A DNA stretch of 64,000 nt. It comes from Leptodontidium sp. MPI-SDFR-AT-0119. Lineage: Eukaryota > Ascomycota > Leotiomycetes > Helotiales > Leptodontidiaceae. The notes beneath the pieces are model-generated. The model was given only the letters and a program-made list of their open reading frames with translations. It ran no database searches and was not told where the DNA came from. A program made the position numbers and the translations under genes. Shown here piece after piece: positions 46,132-58,020 of the stretch. Position 1 is the first letter of the stretch. The number at the start of each line of letters is the position of its first letter. The stretch spans positions 4,898,001 through 4,962,000 of the forward strand of contig JAHLEZ010000001.1 of the NCBI GenBank assembly GCA_020726505.1, given 5' to 3'.

Positions 46132-49078
46132 TTATACATTTCCAGTCAGGACTGGGTTGTTCCTGCCAAGGGTGGTGTTGCCGTTGGCGACCTTTCCGTT
46201 GGTGTAGCCATTGGTAGTAGAGGCGTGGCCGTTACCATTGGAAGCAGGGTTGAGAGCTTGGTCGACTTGGTTTCCGAACGAGGTGCCCGTGTTGGATGAT
46301 CCAGCAGCTTGAGCAGATGGGTCATGAAGTTGGTTTGTCATGGATTCTGTGTTGCCAATGTTCTGAGGACCGCGAACACCACCCGAGGCGACAGAATGCT
46401 CCTTGCGAGTGATAGTTGGAGCATTTGGAAGGTTGGTAGATGCGGAGGCAGATCCCAACTTGAAGATAGGAGAGTGCCAGGTATCACCCTTCATGCCAAG
46501 TTCCTTGTACTCAGTAGCCTTGGAGGAGATACCGCCTGGCAACTTGATGTTGGGGAAGATGGAATCGTGCTGAGTCATGGCCATATTGACCTTCTTGTCG
46601 GCGGCAACAGCCTCTGCCTTTTGCTTTCCTTGCAAGAGTTGCTTCTGCAGAGCGTTGACATAGCGTTGGTAGATGTTTGGGGCGTTCTCTGGGTTCTCCT
46701 TGGCCTACGGTTTGTTAGTATTATGACGAATGATTGGAAAGGGTTGCTTGCCTCTTGGATAGCGCGGTCGGCCTCAAGCTTGACCTTGTACGCCAAAGCA
46801 TCGAACTCGTTGAACTTGTCCTTGATCATCTTCTCCAATGCCTTTTGCAGAGCTGGGCGCATGACCTTCAACATCATTGGCTTACCGATGGCGAACAGAA
46901 CCTTGTGCTTGGACTGCTTCAACTTGATGTTGAAGTTCTTAACATCGACATCAACCTTGTCAATCTTGAAGAAGTGTTGACGGTCCTTCTTCTCGGCAGT
47001 CGACATCTTCATCTTGAAGCTGAGACCACTTCCACCGAGGAAGATATCAGCAACACCAGTGTCGGTAAGAGATGGGAACCCTTGCTTCTTCTTGACGTGG
47101 AAAGAGACATCACGGAGGTCCATCTGGACACCAGAGATAGAGAGCATGATGCTGTGAGCGCTCTTGTTGGCAACCTTCTTTCGGCCCCATCTGAAGTAGT
47201 TGTCTGGACAACTGTTAGTATTGCAAGTAGTAAAGAGCCTGGAACTGCTTACCATTGGCAACTTCAAAGACGTTTGGCATCAAGTTATCACTCTCGATGA
47301 CCAAGTTCTCGATAACAGCATCCATGGCTGGATCAGAGTACTCGATTCTTGGAATTGGCACGTAGCGAACAGACTCGAAGATCCCAGGGATGATGACATC
47401 GGTAAGATCCTTGACTAAATGGGGCTTGAAGTTTGGCTTGCCATTCTCATCGTTGCCCAGGTCGTTGAAGAGCTTCTGGATGGATTCAGCGAAACGCTTG
47501 TTGACGGGATCCTTCTCGAACTGGTCGGCCATGAACTTGACCTCATCAACAACACGATCGGTATGGTTGCGGTAACGGTCACGGAGAAGGAAGTTCCCAC
47601 GGTCGTAGAGAGCATTCCACTCTTCGGTGGCAGCATCTTCCAAGATATAACCTTGCTGCTTGAGGCACTTTCTGATGTAGGCATTGATGTTTTTGAACCA
47701 CGACTTCAGCTCCGGGTCCTTGTCAGCATCACGGTAGATGTTGTTGATAGACTCGAAGAGGTCATCGGTTGAGGTTCCATTTGCCCATCGTTGGATCAAA
47801 AGGAGCAAATCGGCTTCAGCCTTCTTCAAGGAATCGTCGCTATGGGCACCCTTGACAGTTCCAGTGGCGTGGTTACCAAGAGTGTTGGCGTGACCAGCAT
47901 AAGTCTCAGCAAGGTTGAGTAGAGTCTCAATGGCTTGCATATAGTCTGGGTGACCTTGACACTCAACTACAAGTTTTTTGAGACGCCAGATAGTCTGCTC
48001 GCGATGCTCTTGCGGCATCTTCTTGCTCAAGTAGTTCTTGGTTTGCTCACGGGTTTTGCGGCCCTTCTCCTTGGTCTCCTCTGGAACATTTTCAGAAGCA
48101 CGTTGCTTAAGAGTAGAGGCGGCATTTTGAATACCAGCTTGAGCATCAACACCAGAGTTGGTTCCCTCTTGCTGGTCCCGTTGCGCAAGAGCAGCAGTAT
48201 CGGATGGGTCACGGGAGCCATCTGGGTGAGCAGCTTGGCTGGCGTCACCAGCAGCAGCCTTCAAATCCTCCTGGCGGAGAGGGGTCTGCTTGCTGTATGT
48301 GGCTTTGACCTGCTTCTTAATATTGCCAGCAGACATATCGGGAACATCGTGCCAGGTATTGTCATCGGCTGCCTTGTCAATCTGGGCCAGGTCATCCTCG
48401 TTGGGGTTGATCTTGTTAGCGGCATTCGAGGCAGCATCACCGGCAATGTCGCGAATGAGAATTGTGGCATCGTTCACTAGGATTTATTAGATTGTATAAG
48501 CTCAATTGGAAGAAAAGAAGACTCACAAAGCTTTCGGAATTGACCATTGGAGATGATCAACGTGCCGAGTGTTCGAAGACCCTCCAATGCCTCATTTCCA
48601 TGTTGTTTGGCGGTATCCTTATCAACGGGAGCACCTGGGAGTTTGGCATATCTGCCACTGATCTTCTGGGATTGCCAGATGAAATCCTGCAGAACATCGC
48701 CCTCGTTCTTGGTCAGAAGCATATATTTCGCCTGCTCCACAACGTCGCGGAAGTCGGCAACCAAGGCTTGTCCCTCGGAAGAAAGCTTCTTGGAAGGGTT
48801 GGCCATTGGGCGAGACTTCAGGAAACTGTTGAGTGCAATATCGATCTGCTCATTCTGCGAAACGCGAGTTAGCACACGTCATTGACGATTGGGAGAGAAA
48901 TGTAGACTTACGGATGGAACTTTGCCATTTTGGAAAGCTTTGTAGATTGTCAGTTTTCGATCTGGATGGTGCACTCGAGCGACTTACCGGTAGCAATGCC
49001 ATAAAGCTGGAGTTTTCTATTGACATCCTCCTCCTTGGCTTTGACATTAGTGGGTCTGTTGACACCTGTGGACGACAT
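46132..49078 (-). CDS. HAM1-like protein (HAM1 N and C domains, lipid-binding-like fold)
   Basis: Six exons, 49078-48988, 48937-48912, 48854-48527, 48476-47253, 47203-46752 and 46704-46132, encode 897 residues; the second exon is 26 nt. The long N-terminal helical region (NEQIDIALNSFLKSRPMANPSKKLSSEGQALV, LRTLGTLIISNGQFRKLLNDATILIRDIAGDAA) and the middle DPAMDAVIENLVIESDNLMPNVFEVANDNYFRWG to FSFKMKMSTAEKKDRQHFF-type segment match fungal proteins of the HAM1/DUF4449 families, which resemble the TULIP/BPI lipid-binding fold. Intron 5 (46705-46751) is GC-AG with GAG|GCAAGC donor and TACTAAC branch. The tail is Gly/Asn/Thr-rich and probably disordered. The function is unknown; a role in membrane or lipid contact is an inference from fold. 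Confidence 0.87.
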
Positions 49079-52013
49079 GGTTGCTGAAAATGCGATGGTT
49101 GGGTATCACTGAAGAAAAGAGAAAGAGAATGGGGAGCGAGTCTGGAGCTGGTAGATGCTCGCAGACGGTATGGGTGTGTGTATAGTTTCGAAGAATTGAT
49201 TGATCCTCGAAATGAGCGAGAATGGATTGATGAAGAATTGATGTTTTGATGGATGGTTGCGGATGGGTGGTGGTTGGGTATCTTGATGTGTATGTGCGGG
49301 TATGTATGTCAATGGAAAGGAGAGAGAAGGAGAAGTTCGCGGGGAGAGGGAGATAGAGGTCTTTGTGCTTGCTCGTTGGTAGTGGGAGCGGATGCAGGTA
49401 AGGCAGGTAGGTGAGGTAGGTGGTGCTTTCCATTCCCAGCTTGGTGTTAGCTAGCTGGGTAGCTGGATAACTGGCTTGGTTGGCAATGAACGTATTTGGG
49501 AGACCCGACCTCAATTGCTACCGATACTACTACTAGACAGCCCCTGTGCTGTTGGCTCTGGCTCGTGAAATAATGAAATGAGATGAAATCAGCTCCCTTC
49601 CGAACTGCCCTGGTCTTTGGCCTTGCCCCTTCACCGTGGGAACAGCGTCCTGGTTTCTTGCTTGCTTGCTCTCCTTCCGGTAACCACTTTACCCTACATT
49701 ACTTTACCTTACCTAGGTACTACCTCACTGTAGCAGCTTGTTTGCTTGCCGTTGCCACGACGTACTGTACCTAGCGTGTTTTGATCGGTTAGCTGTTGAC
49801 GCGAGAAATGCATCGACGTCATAAGGAGCTAGACATTCGCATCCATCTTTTCCACGTGTGCTGTTTACTTTTTCATTGGCTGTGTTCAACGCCACTTCAT
49901 TCAACTGTGCTCCTTAGCTGTGGCTGCTGGCGCCCAAGATTTCCTATTCCCAGTGCCGTTCCTCCGATCCTTGAACCTAAAATGCAGATGCAACTTCGTT
50001 TGGTTTAGCGAGAGGGCAGCTACTCAAGCTATTACAATTGTGTATTGGACTGATTCAGATCGCCTGGGTCACGGGAGCCTGCTTAGGATATGCGCGTCAC
50101 GATTCAGGGGTAGAAGGACGGGATGCTAAGCTTCATCTTCATCAGAATTTTCACTTCTTGGGAGAATAGTTCTCAGAAGAGGTGGTGGAAAGAGTGCGTG
50201 TTGCTGTTGCTGTTGAAGGTTCATCTTCATTTTTCATTGTCATCACATTTCGGGAATTCCCATGGGAGCTCTGACGTACGGGTATTTATCCCTGTGCTGA
50301 TCCGTGCATCTGAGACAACACGTCCACTCTGTCACTCTGTGTACCCGGGACTTTCTTTCATCATCACTTTCGTGGCGGGTACACACATACATCACTTGTA
50401 TTTTGTAACAAGTTACCCGTTCCAAGGGAGCAAGCATATTCTCACGTTTCAGCTCATCACCAACACCCCATCCATCTGCAACCAAGAGAAAAACCTGACA
50501 GTCATGACTGTGACAGCGGCAAGTCAATCCTTCTCCGCCAGCCTGCATCTCCCTCCCATTTCTCGATCGATGATGATGACTTCACTCGTCATAAAAGCTC
50601 TGCTCTGCTCCCCATGTCGACGTCGATCTCTCCAACCTCGGGAATCGAGTTCCCCGACCAGCCAAGGAATCTAGCTTCAATTTACCTGCAGACCTAGAGG
50701 TCTAGACCATTTCAACCGTTGATTGACTGACGAGGCGGCGCCGTCTAGCTCATCTCACGAGCCACTGCGTTCCTGACTGGGCTGTGGGGAAGCGAGGGGC
50801 GTTTGTGTGGCGGTGCGGCAAATACAGAATTGGACCGGGGGTGAAGATGAAAGCATAGGTACCTTGACACGAGATAGAGGAGCTTTTCTTCCGGGGAATA
50901 AATCTCCTGGTGTAGAGGAGGTGTTTGGGAATGATGTCATATCACTTTGTGGAAGTGAAAGTTTCAAATTTATTCGCAACCACCAAGTAGGATATGTCAA
51001 TGCAATGTACTGTTGACAGCAGTTTAATTCCAGGAGTATCAAATATGAATGAGGACTCAACACGCACTTTCGGTTGGACCGAGCGTGGATTTGCTCTTTT
51101 CATTTCAGTGCATTTGACAAAAGGGTTTATCCTCTACTTCGGGATTTCTCCCCACAACCATCAATTCTGGCCAAACTTGGCCTTCACGTCCCACTTCCTC
51201 GTTACGTCTGAATCCTTATATCTTTTAGATTTGAGTGGACCGTAGAACATGGTTGTATATCTCTAGAAATAACTAAAGTTCTTCAGCGGATATTTGTACT
51301 TGTATACGCCTATAGGTACTTTCTCATCTCACTGATGAAGGATCGCTATTTTCACATGGGAAATGGCTCATTATCACACCTACATGGTCAGCTATTCTTT
51401 TAAACCACAATATAATGGCTACAGAACGCCCATTCCATTCCATTTCTTTCCATTCTTTTAGCCGTTAAGAAACAAAAATAAACGTTCATCCGATTCAGTC
51501 ACGTTATGCGTACAGTCCCGAATCATACCTTGGATGGGTAACTCCAGCTAGGGAAAGCACAGAAACCGCCTCATTGTACAGAATTATGCTCACACTCACA
51601 CTCAAACTCACACTCTCAACCTTCTACCTCTCATGCTGCGAGGGGCAAAAAAAAAGAGTACGGTCCTGATTCTATCTACCCTACCCTACCCTACACTAAC
51701 CTGCTCTCGGTATCTGTCGCTCATGTGCTTGAATCCGATCCCAGTCATTTATCTCAAATTTCTCAATCTCCTCAAACACCACATTCCCCTCCCGAAAACA
51801 ACAATGAAAACTCTCACATAATTTCATTGACATTACCCCCTCTCAGAATTTCGACACACTCTATCGACTACCACTCAATCCCGCTCATCAAATCCAAACC
51901 AAAAATCCACCCCCCACCTCCCTCTCACTCATTTCCCATCTACCCCAGACCCTCTTCCCCTATACTCCCTCCTCCATACATACATAATCATGTACAATCA
52001 GTTTGGTTTTTAT
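49079..52013. other. 2.9 kb gene-free stretch
   Basis: I find no supported gene. The part next to 49079 is the promoter of the HAM1-like gene; the part at 51900-52013 is the 3' end of Mpo1. The longest reading frame (50123-50674, plus strand, 183 codons) has no recognisable motif and biased composition. A CACACT-type simple repeat lies at about 51589-51617 and a TACCC-type run near 51678-51695. Confidence 0.5.
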
Positions 52014-53309
52014 TTACTTCTCCTCCACCCCCTTCCCACCAGCAGCAGCCAAATCCCTAACGCTCTTCTCCTCCTTCAGCGCCGCCAACCTCTTCAACTC
52101 CTTCCTCACACCCTCCTCTAACTTCATCCTCAACTCCGGTCTATACCCCAACTTGAACAAGATCTCCATCCAGACAAAGAGTGGAGCTAGGAAGAGTGCT
52201 TGGACGAGATTATCCTAGAATTAAGAAAGTCAGCCCAAGGAATCTTCTCCCTCTTCTCTCCAACCCCTCCCCTCCCCAGAGATCCAGCACCACTCCAAAG
52301 TCCCCAAAAGTAAACAGGACACGAGAACACATCGAGGAAGGAAAAGGAGAAAAAAAAAACAAGACAACAGAAAAGAGATGTAAAAAAATAAAATAAACTA
52401 ACCAACAGCGCCGGCGCCCTCCCCTCATACTTCCCATGCCCAACAAACTGCGCAATCCACGAAACGGCATGGATAAGAACGCTCAGCTTCATAGCCTTGG
52501 CGCCGAACTTCGCGGTCGCTTTATTCGCGATTGCTGCGGCGCCTAGGAGTAGAGGCGTGGCTGCTAGGCCGGCGATGGGTTCCAGGGTTATGTAGAGGCC
52601 GGAGTAGGTTATTGCTGCGATGGTTCCTAGGTTTACTGTTTGAGGGAGGGTGTGGTGGTTAGCTGAGTGAGGGGGAGGAGTTGGGGGTGGGATAAGGTTG
52701 AGGGGAGGGATAATGAGTGGAGGTAGGTGTGTGTGTGTACGTACGAGGTAAGTTGCGCAATTTCATAAAACCTGGGGATTTGAGGAGGTCAGGTGTATTG
52801 GAGCCCTGTGAGAATAGATAAGCATATAAAGTATGAAATTGGAACAAAAACAACGAATAAGAATAAGAACGAGGAAGAGGATGATCGAGCGGCGTGTATG
52901 TTTACACAACACGCCGCTCAGAAAGGTTCTGGAGATATACGTACGAATTGAAAACCCGTCAACAGCAAGATAGGCACGCAGACCATATGGATACCGATAT
53001 TGACGGGATCATGGTGGTATGCTCCATACTATACAATCAGTCAGTCAGTCAGTCGTTCATCTAGCCAGGCATATAGGTATATCAAAGCCTCAAGATCACA
53101 TCCGAATCGGGGACTCAATCTTCCGCCACCATTCTCCATCACCCCTCATTCATTCAACCCCGTGTCTCCACACACCAAAACACCATAGATAAGGAACAAA
53201 TGGACAGATCGCATGTCCCAAGCCCAGGGAGAATAAAGAAAAGTAGGGATAAGAATCAGGAAAGGACACTCACGAAAAGGAGTTGCTTCTCCAAATTAAA
53301 GCCCTTCAT
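52014..53309 (-). CDS. MPO1: Mpo1 / DUF962, 2-hydroxy fatty acid alpha-oxidation protein of the ER
   Basis: Yeast Mpo1 is an iron-dependent dioxygenase in the ER membrane needed for degradation of phytosphingosine to odd-chain fatty acids. Five exons, 53309-53274, 53028-52945, 52805-52745, 52635-52403 and 52214-52014, encode 204 residues. The signature is YGAYHHDPVNIGIH (His-rich metal site, residues 13-26), then hydrophobic spans (MVCVPILLLTGFQF, AAITYSGLYITL, LAATPLLLGAAAI), and [42 protein letters not shown], holding the second His cluster. The C-terminus is charged and cytosolic. Introns are long for this window (109-245 nt); intron 2 contains a perfect hairpin and intron 1 a CAGT repeat. 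Confidence 0.94.
52887..52919. repeat. Perfect 11-bp GC-rich inverted repeat in Mpo1 intron 2
   Basis: GAGCGGCGTGT (52887-52897) is exactly reverse-complementary to 52909-52919, with an 11-base loop. The hairpin lies between the donor at 52944 and the acceptor near 52806. Confidence 0.9.
53036..53055. repeat. (CAGT) microsatellite in Mpo1 intron 1
   Basis: Several ATCAGT/CAGT units lie immediately upstream of the acceptor of the 245-nt first intron in transcription order. Confidence 0.75.
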
Positions 53310-54607
53310 CTTGCTCTTGCCCTTCTGTATATCAAGCCTGACCCAAGCAAAGGCTACCAATGACAAACGTCTCGATCGAATCCTATCCGCGTCTGTTACT
53401 TTCCAACTCGATCGCCTCAATCGCAATTGCAAATCGAATCTCAAGCCCTTAACCCTCTCAAAAACACAAATATAATCCCTTTCTCAATCCAGTTCAATCC
53501 AACAAGACACAGTAAATGATCTTATCAACTGAAAAGCGCAATCAGCAAGCGTCGTAAGTTATATGTATATCCGTCCAATCTCACAAGAGAAAAAAGCCCT
53601 TCCAAAACTCTCTTTCGACGCGCGTGAAGGTTGACAAGTACTTCTAATAGCGGGTGGAAGTCGAGTCCGTCCGAGCCTCCTCGGACGGTCGTTCAAATAA
53701 ACCTTCCAGCCTTCCAGGTTTTGGTTCAGTCGTCCCATTCAATCCATCCAATCCATCCATACACAGTACAGAGGAGAGACGGACATTCGCGCAACCTCGG
53801 TCCGTCCATCACCTGTAATGCCCCGCGCACCGTCTCATCCACATGCCCTCCGCTCCGCTTGCTGCTCTCGCCGTCTCGGTTTTCTCGGATACGTGACCGG
53901 ATGTGGGAATTCGCGCCGTAGAAGGAGGGACGGTGAGCTGATGCGGGGGGTGGGGATTGCTGGATAGGGTCACCGCAGGGGAAAGAAATGACATGACAGC
54001 GAAAGCCAGATTATATTTTTAGCAAAGTTTCATGTTACTTGTATGGATGGCTCGTTCGGATCTTTCTTATTTATCAGGTGGGGAGGGTGTGCTTGGAATG
54101 GAAAGTGACGTTTGTTTGTTTCGATGGTTCTTGAGAGGGAGGAGGAGGGGGTTGAAGAGTGTGATGTTTGGTATTTTCTTGACTTGAATTTTTGGTTGGC
54201 ATCTACCTAGGTATTGATGCGGGTGTCAATTAATGGCATCGCTCTCGTGAAGTCATTACGTCGTAACGTGGTCATCGCTGCTTCCCACCAGAGCGATACC
54301 TGATTGACTGACTGACCGACTGAATCGACCGTGAGGTACCGCTTGCGTCGACCTCTTCCGCAGACCATGTTTTAAAAATCTGGTAAAAGAAACGTTAGCT
54401 CATGTCCTTTATAAGTTGATCCAGAATCTTCAGAATAACCACAAAAGCGGAATGAAGAACTTACAACGTAGCATTCCCGCACCCGTTCTGTGTCGTTTGT
54501 CGGAAAATATTAAAGGAAGAAACGGATATCCCAACAGTACTTTCCAACTCTCCCCAAAGCATCAGTCCATCTGAAGCACTTAAAATCTCTTAATGAAGTA
54601 GGCCTTA
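53310..54607. other. Intergenic, Mpo1 promoter and DUF4211 3' side
   Basis: This 1.3 kb holds no supported gene. Reading frames here are short and low-complexity (GGAG/GAGGG runs near 54070-54160). Confidence 0.6.
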
Positions 54608-57191
54608 TCACTTCCAACCACCACGAGCCTGCGCCTTCAGTTCTCTCGCGGTCTCTAGCTGACTCTTGAAGTCGTGATACAAGTTTTTGATGGTTCGGTC
54701 TGCTCCCCATGCATCAACGACTGAATTGGCGAGTCTAGAACGGAAGTCAGCATATTGAAATATGTATTCAAAACAACTGTAATCTCTTACTTCATTCTCT
54801 TGTTGGTAGTCAACTTTTCACGAGCGGCCAACTTCGCTGGCTCGAGGTATCCTTGTTCTTCAAGATTGCCCACGACCCAGTCGTTTAAATGCCAGCGCCA
54901 GTGAATCAGAGTGTGAGCTTGCTCAGCATTTTGTTTGCATACGCTATCAGATTCCAAGATTAGCCCGAGCTCTTTTACAGTTGCACATTAATCAACAGTA
55001 CTGGGAAGGGAGAGACGTACCTTCCAGACATCCAAATCTTGTCTATACTAGGCAGTGGTTGACCTTTGCTGTTGACAGAAGCTTTGTCACTATCCGAGTC
55101 TTCATCTGAGTCATCTGAGTCATCGCTTTCGCTATCGATTTCCTCTAGCGTTGCTTTGTGGTAGGCCTTCCCCGCGAATTGAAGAGCGTATGACGGGTGG
55201 TGATTGCGATGGTTGCACGGTTCGCACTTAGACTCGCCCAAAACATCTATGCCTTCACCGGGAGCCAGTTTGCTGATGAGGATTGTCGGACGAGCGTAAA
55301 CAGCCCGCGTGAAGGCAGCAGTCCATTGCGTGGAGACGAATTTGCTGTCAGCAAAACCAAGATACTCATTGTCACTAAAATAATCAGTAAGCCTCTAAAA
55401 AAAGTTAAATGGGTAGGTGGCCCCTTACAGCTTCTGGAAGGCTTGATTATACACGGGATCGTTCCATGTGAAACCCGGGTTCAGTTTGTTCTGAACCATC
55501 CACTCAACAACATCCCTAAAGTGCTCCTTGAGGGGTTTATGAGCAGCTTGCGTAAACTCCAGGGGCATAAGGTGCGCATAGTTTGGAACTCCGAGAGGAC
55601 CATCGTTGTCTTCAATAACAAAGTCTGATTCCCCGGCTTGCTCATCGCTACTGTCCCCTCTTTGACGTCTTACTTTAGCCTTCGGAGGCTTTTTGACTTG
55701 GTCCGGGCTGTCTTCTTCATCGTCAAATTCATCTAACTTCTGAAAGTCATCTTCATCGTCTTCCTCTGATTCAGATTCGGTAAGCTCCTCGATGTTCTCG
55801 CCTGCTCTCCTACGCCTCAGCAACTCCATCTGTTTTTCTTTGGCAGTTCGGTGTCGACGAGTCTTTGCACGCGTACGCATTGGGGTCTCTGGAGGTCCAC
55901 TGGTTGACCTTGCTCGCTCTTTGCCTTTCTCTTTCCGAGATAGCTTGTTGATGGACGGAAGGTCGCTGTCGCTGTCTGAGTCTACAACTGGACGACGACG
56001 TTTCATTGGTGAGGGAGCAATATCATCGGAATCATCCGATTCAGCAACGTGCCTCGACCGCTTCAAAGGTGATATGACAGGATCATAGTCGTCTTCATCT
56101 TCATCATCTTCAAGAACCTGAGTTGCCCTGCGTCGTTTCAAAGGTGAAGATCTGACCTCATCCGAATCAGATTCCACTCTTGGCTTATGAAGAGGTCTTT
56201 GAGATCGCTTGGGAGACGATACAATCGGGTCATCATCCTCATCTACCTCACTTTCAATCTCAACGAAAGTAGGCTTGCTACTCTTTCGTGCTTTGGGGAC
56301 AGATTTCGGCTTCGCGGCGGGCTTCGGCTTCGGCTTCGGCTTCACCTTACCATTCTCCAGTACTGGAAGTTGCAGTTCGTCATCCGATTCAGGCAACTCA
56401 ACGGGTTTCGAACGTGTCGCTCTATTTGGCGCAACCGTCTTCATCGTAGGCGTAGATCTCGTAGCTCTCTTAGAAGATTCTCCAGTAGTTCCTCGTGAGC
56501 GAGTAGATTTAGGCTGATAGATCTCAGGTTCGCTGTCGGAAGAATCTAAGGTAATAACCACAGGCTGTTTCGTCTTGTTTGGTACTCGAGTTGGCTGTGA
56601 TTTCTGCTTCTTTGACGGTGTGATATGTGCAATTTCATCTGCGGAACCATCAGATACTGCTCCATCTAAACCAGTTGTGCGCTTATTCATATTCCCTGAA
56701 GATAAAAATCCAGAGCTTTTTCGTCGTGTACTTTTTGGCGGCTGGATATCGCTCTCGTCATCCGATTCGTTTTCTAATGTGCCTGGAAACATATTAGTAC
56801 TCGAAAATGAAATGTTCACCTCTGAGAACATACCAACCGAATCGTCTCCCCTTGTCTGCGAAGACTTCATAGGAGTAGGCAATGTCTTGAACAAGGTTTT
56901 CGCAATATTTCGCTTTCCAGCCCGACGTCCACTACCCGTCGCCGTATCGACCGTCAAGCCTCCTTTCTCCTTCTTCGCCGCAGATCCCAAGACTTCGTCG
57001 TCGCTATCCTCATCTTCATTATCCGCAACTTGCTGTAGACTTGACGCTGGCGTGGCTCTCTTGCTAACCGGCTCGTACCGTATATGGGCAGGCGACATGT
57101 TTGCTGCTGGGGACGAACTACCGACTGGTTCGAAGGTGAGGCGCGTTTGCCGCTTCCGTCGCGCGGCTTTCCGTACAATGTTGGACGGCAT
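54608..57191 (-). CDS. DUF4211-domain nuclear protein
   Basis: Four exons, 57191-55429, 55374-55021, 54943-54791 and 54734-54608, encode 798 residues. The first 550 residues are highly charged with Ser/Asp/Glu blocks, Lys/Arg clusters and repeated SPLKR/SPKRS/SPMKRRR motifs that look like phosphorylation and nuclear-localisation sites; PKPKPKP-type proline-lysine tracts also occur. The ordered C-terminal part runs from GVPNYAHLMPLEFTQAAHKPLKEHF through FTWNDPVYNQAFQKLDNEYLGFADSKFVSTQWTAAFTRAVYARP to CNHRNHHPSYALQFAGKAY and CKQNAEQAHTLIHWRWHLNDWVV. This is the fungal DUF4211 pattern, including a Cys-His cluster (CEPCNHRNHH) that might bind metal. I start at the first ATG (57191, MPSNIVRKAARRKRQTRL); the frame is open upstream with only a TTG. 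Function is not known; a chromatin role is plausible from composition only. Confidence 0.88.
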
Positions 57192-58020
57192 TTGCTCGAG
57201 GTGCTTGGCTATTGTTGCATGGTAGAGGTGAAGGCCTTGCTGGCTGTAGGGTTGGCGCGGCGCGTGGGCTGGGGGCGGGGGAGGAGCTTTGTGTGGTGGG
57301 GGTTGTGTTTTGGTAGCAGATGGTATTGATGACAAAGCTAGATAGCCAGGTACTGTATGCAGTGATAGTTTGGTTGGTTTGCAAGTGTCGTGCGAGGATA
57401 ATTGAGAAGGGGTATGACGAGTTGAGGGAGGTTGTGGAAATGTAGAGAAGATTGCATGAGAAGTAGTTGAAGGGTAAGTGGCTCGCGAGCGAAAACACGT
57501 GCTCACGTGCGGAGCAGGTAGGATTGAATTGAGGCACGCACCTAGGTAGGGACAGTGTGAATTGTTTGTCTGATGGGTTGACGTCAAATTCCTAATGGAA
57601 CATTTTGCAGTCGATGGTATTTTGAGAATTTTCTTTTTTCTTTGTTTATGAAATTACTAGATGTAGTCTTGTTCAGCAAACATTTCCGCTTTCAGCTACT
57701 AGATGCAGAACATCGACTCATAGTGCCTCTAAGTTCTCAGACTTCAACCCAATTCCAGCCTTGCGTGTTTACTTGGAGTAGCTTCTTAGTCTGATGGGGA
57801 TAACTGCCATGGAATTGATACTTGCGTCCAGGTAAACAGGACTTTGAACTCGAAATCACGACACTCCCTTGAAGGAAGGGGACAGAGCCTGCAATATATT
57901 TGTTGCCTGGAGTGGATTAGGGAGTAGAGACTGTGATGGCTCCAATCCAAAGAAATTACAAATCCAAACTTTCCCTACTCCTTGTGTATTTCCTTTCCTG
58001 CCATCCTATCTGGCTCGATT
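57192..58020. other. Intergenic, DUF4211 promoter and TAP-like 3' side
   Basis: These 829 bases lie between two leftward genes and hold no supported gene. The upstream reading frame continuing from the DUF4211 gene is Pro/Thr/Ser-rich and has no ATG. Confidence 0.55.

Noticed and set aside
50123..50674. 183-codon ATG-started frame in the 2.9 kb gap
   Set aside because: Composition is biased, no motif or splice context is visible, and nothing else supports it as a gene.
57192..57587. 132-residue N-terminal extension of the DUF4211 protein from TTG
   Set aside because: No ATG is present, and the stretch is Pro/Ser/Thr-rich noise; the ATG at 57191 starts a basic nuclear-type sequence.
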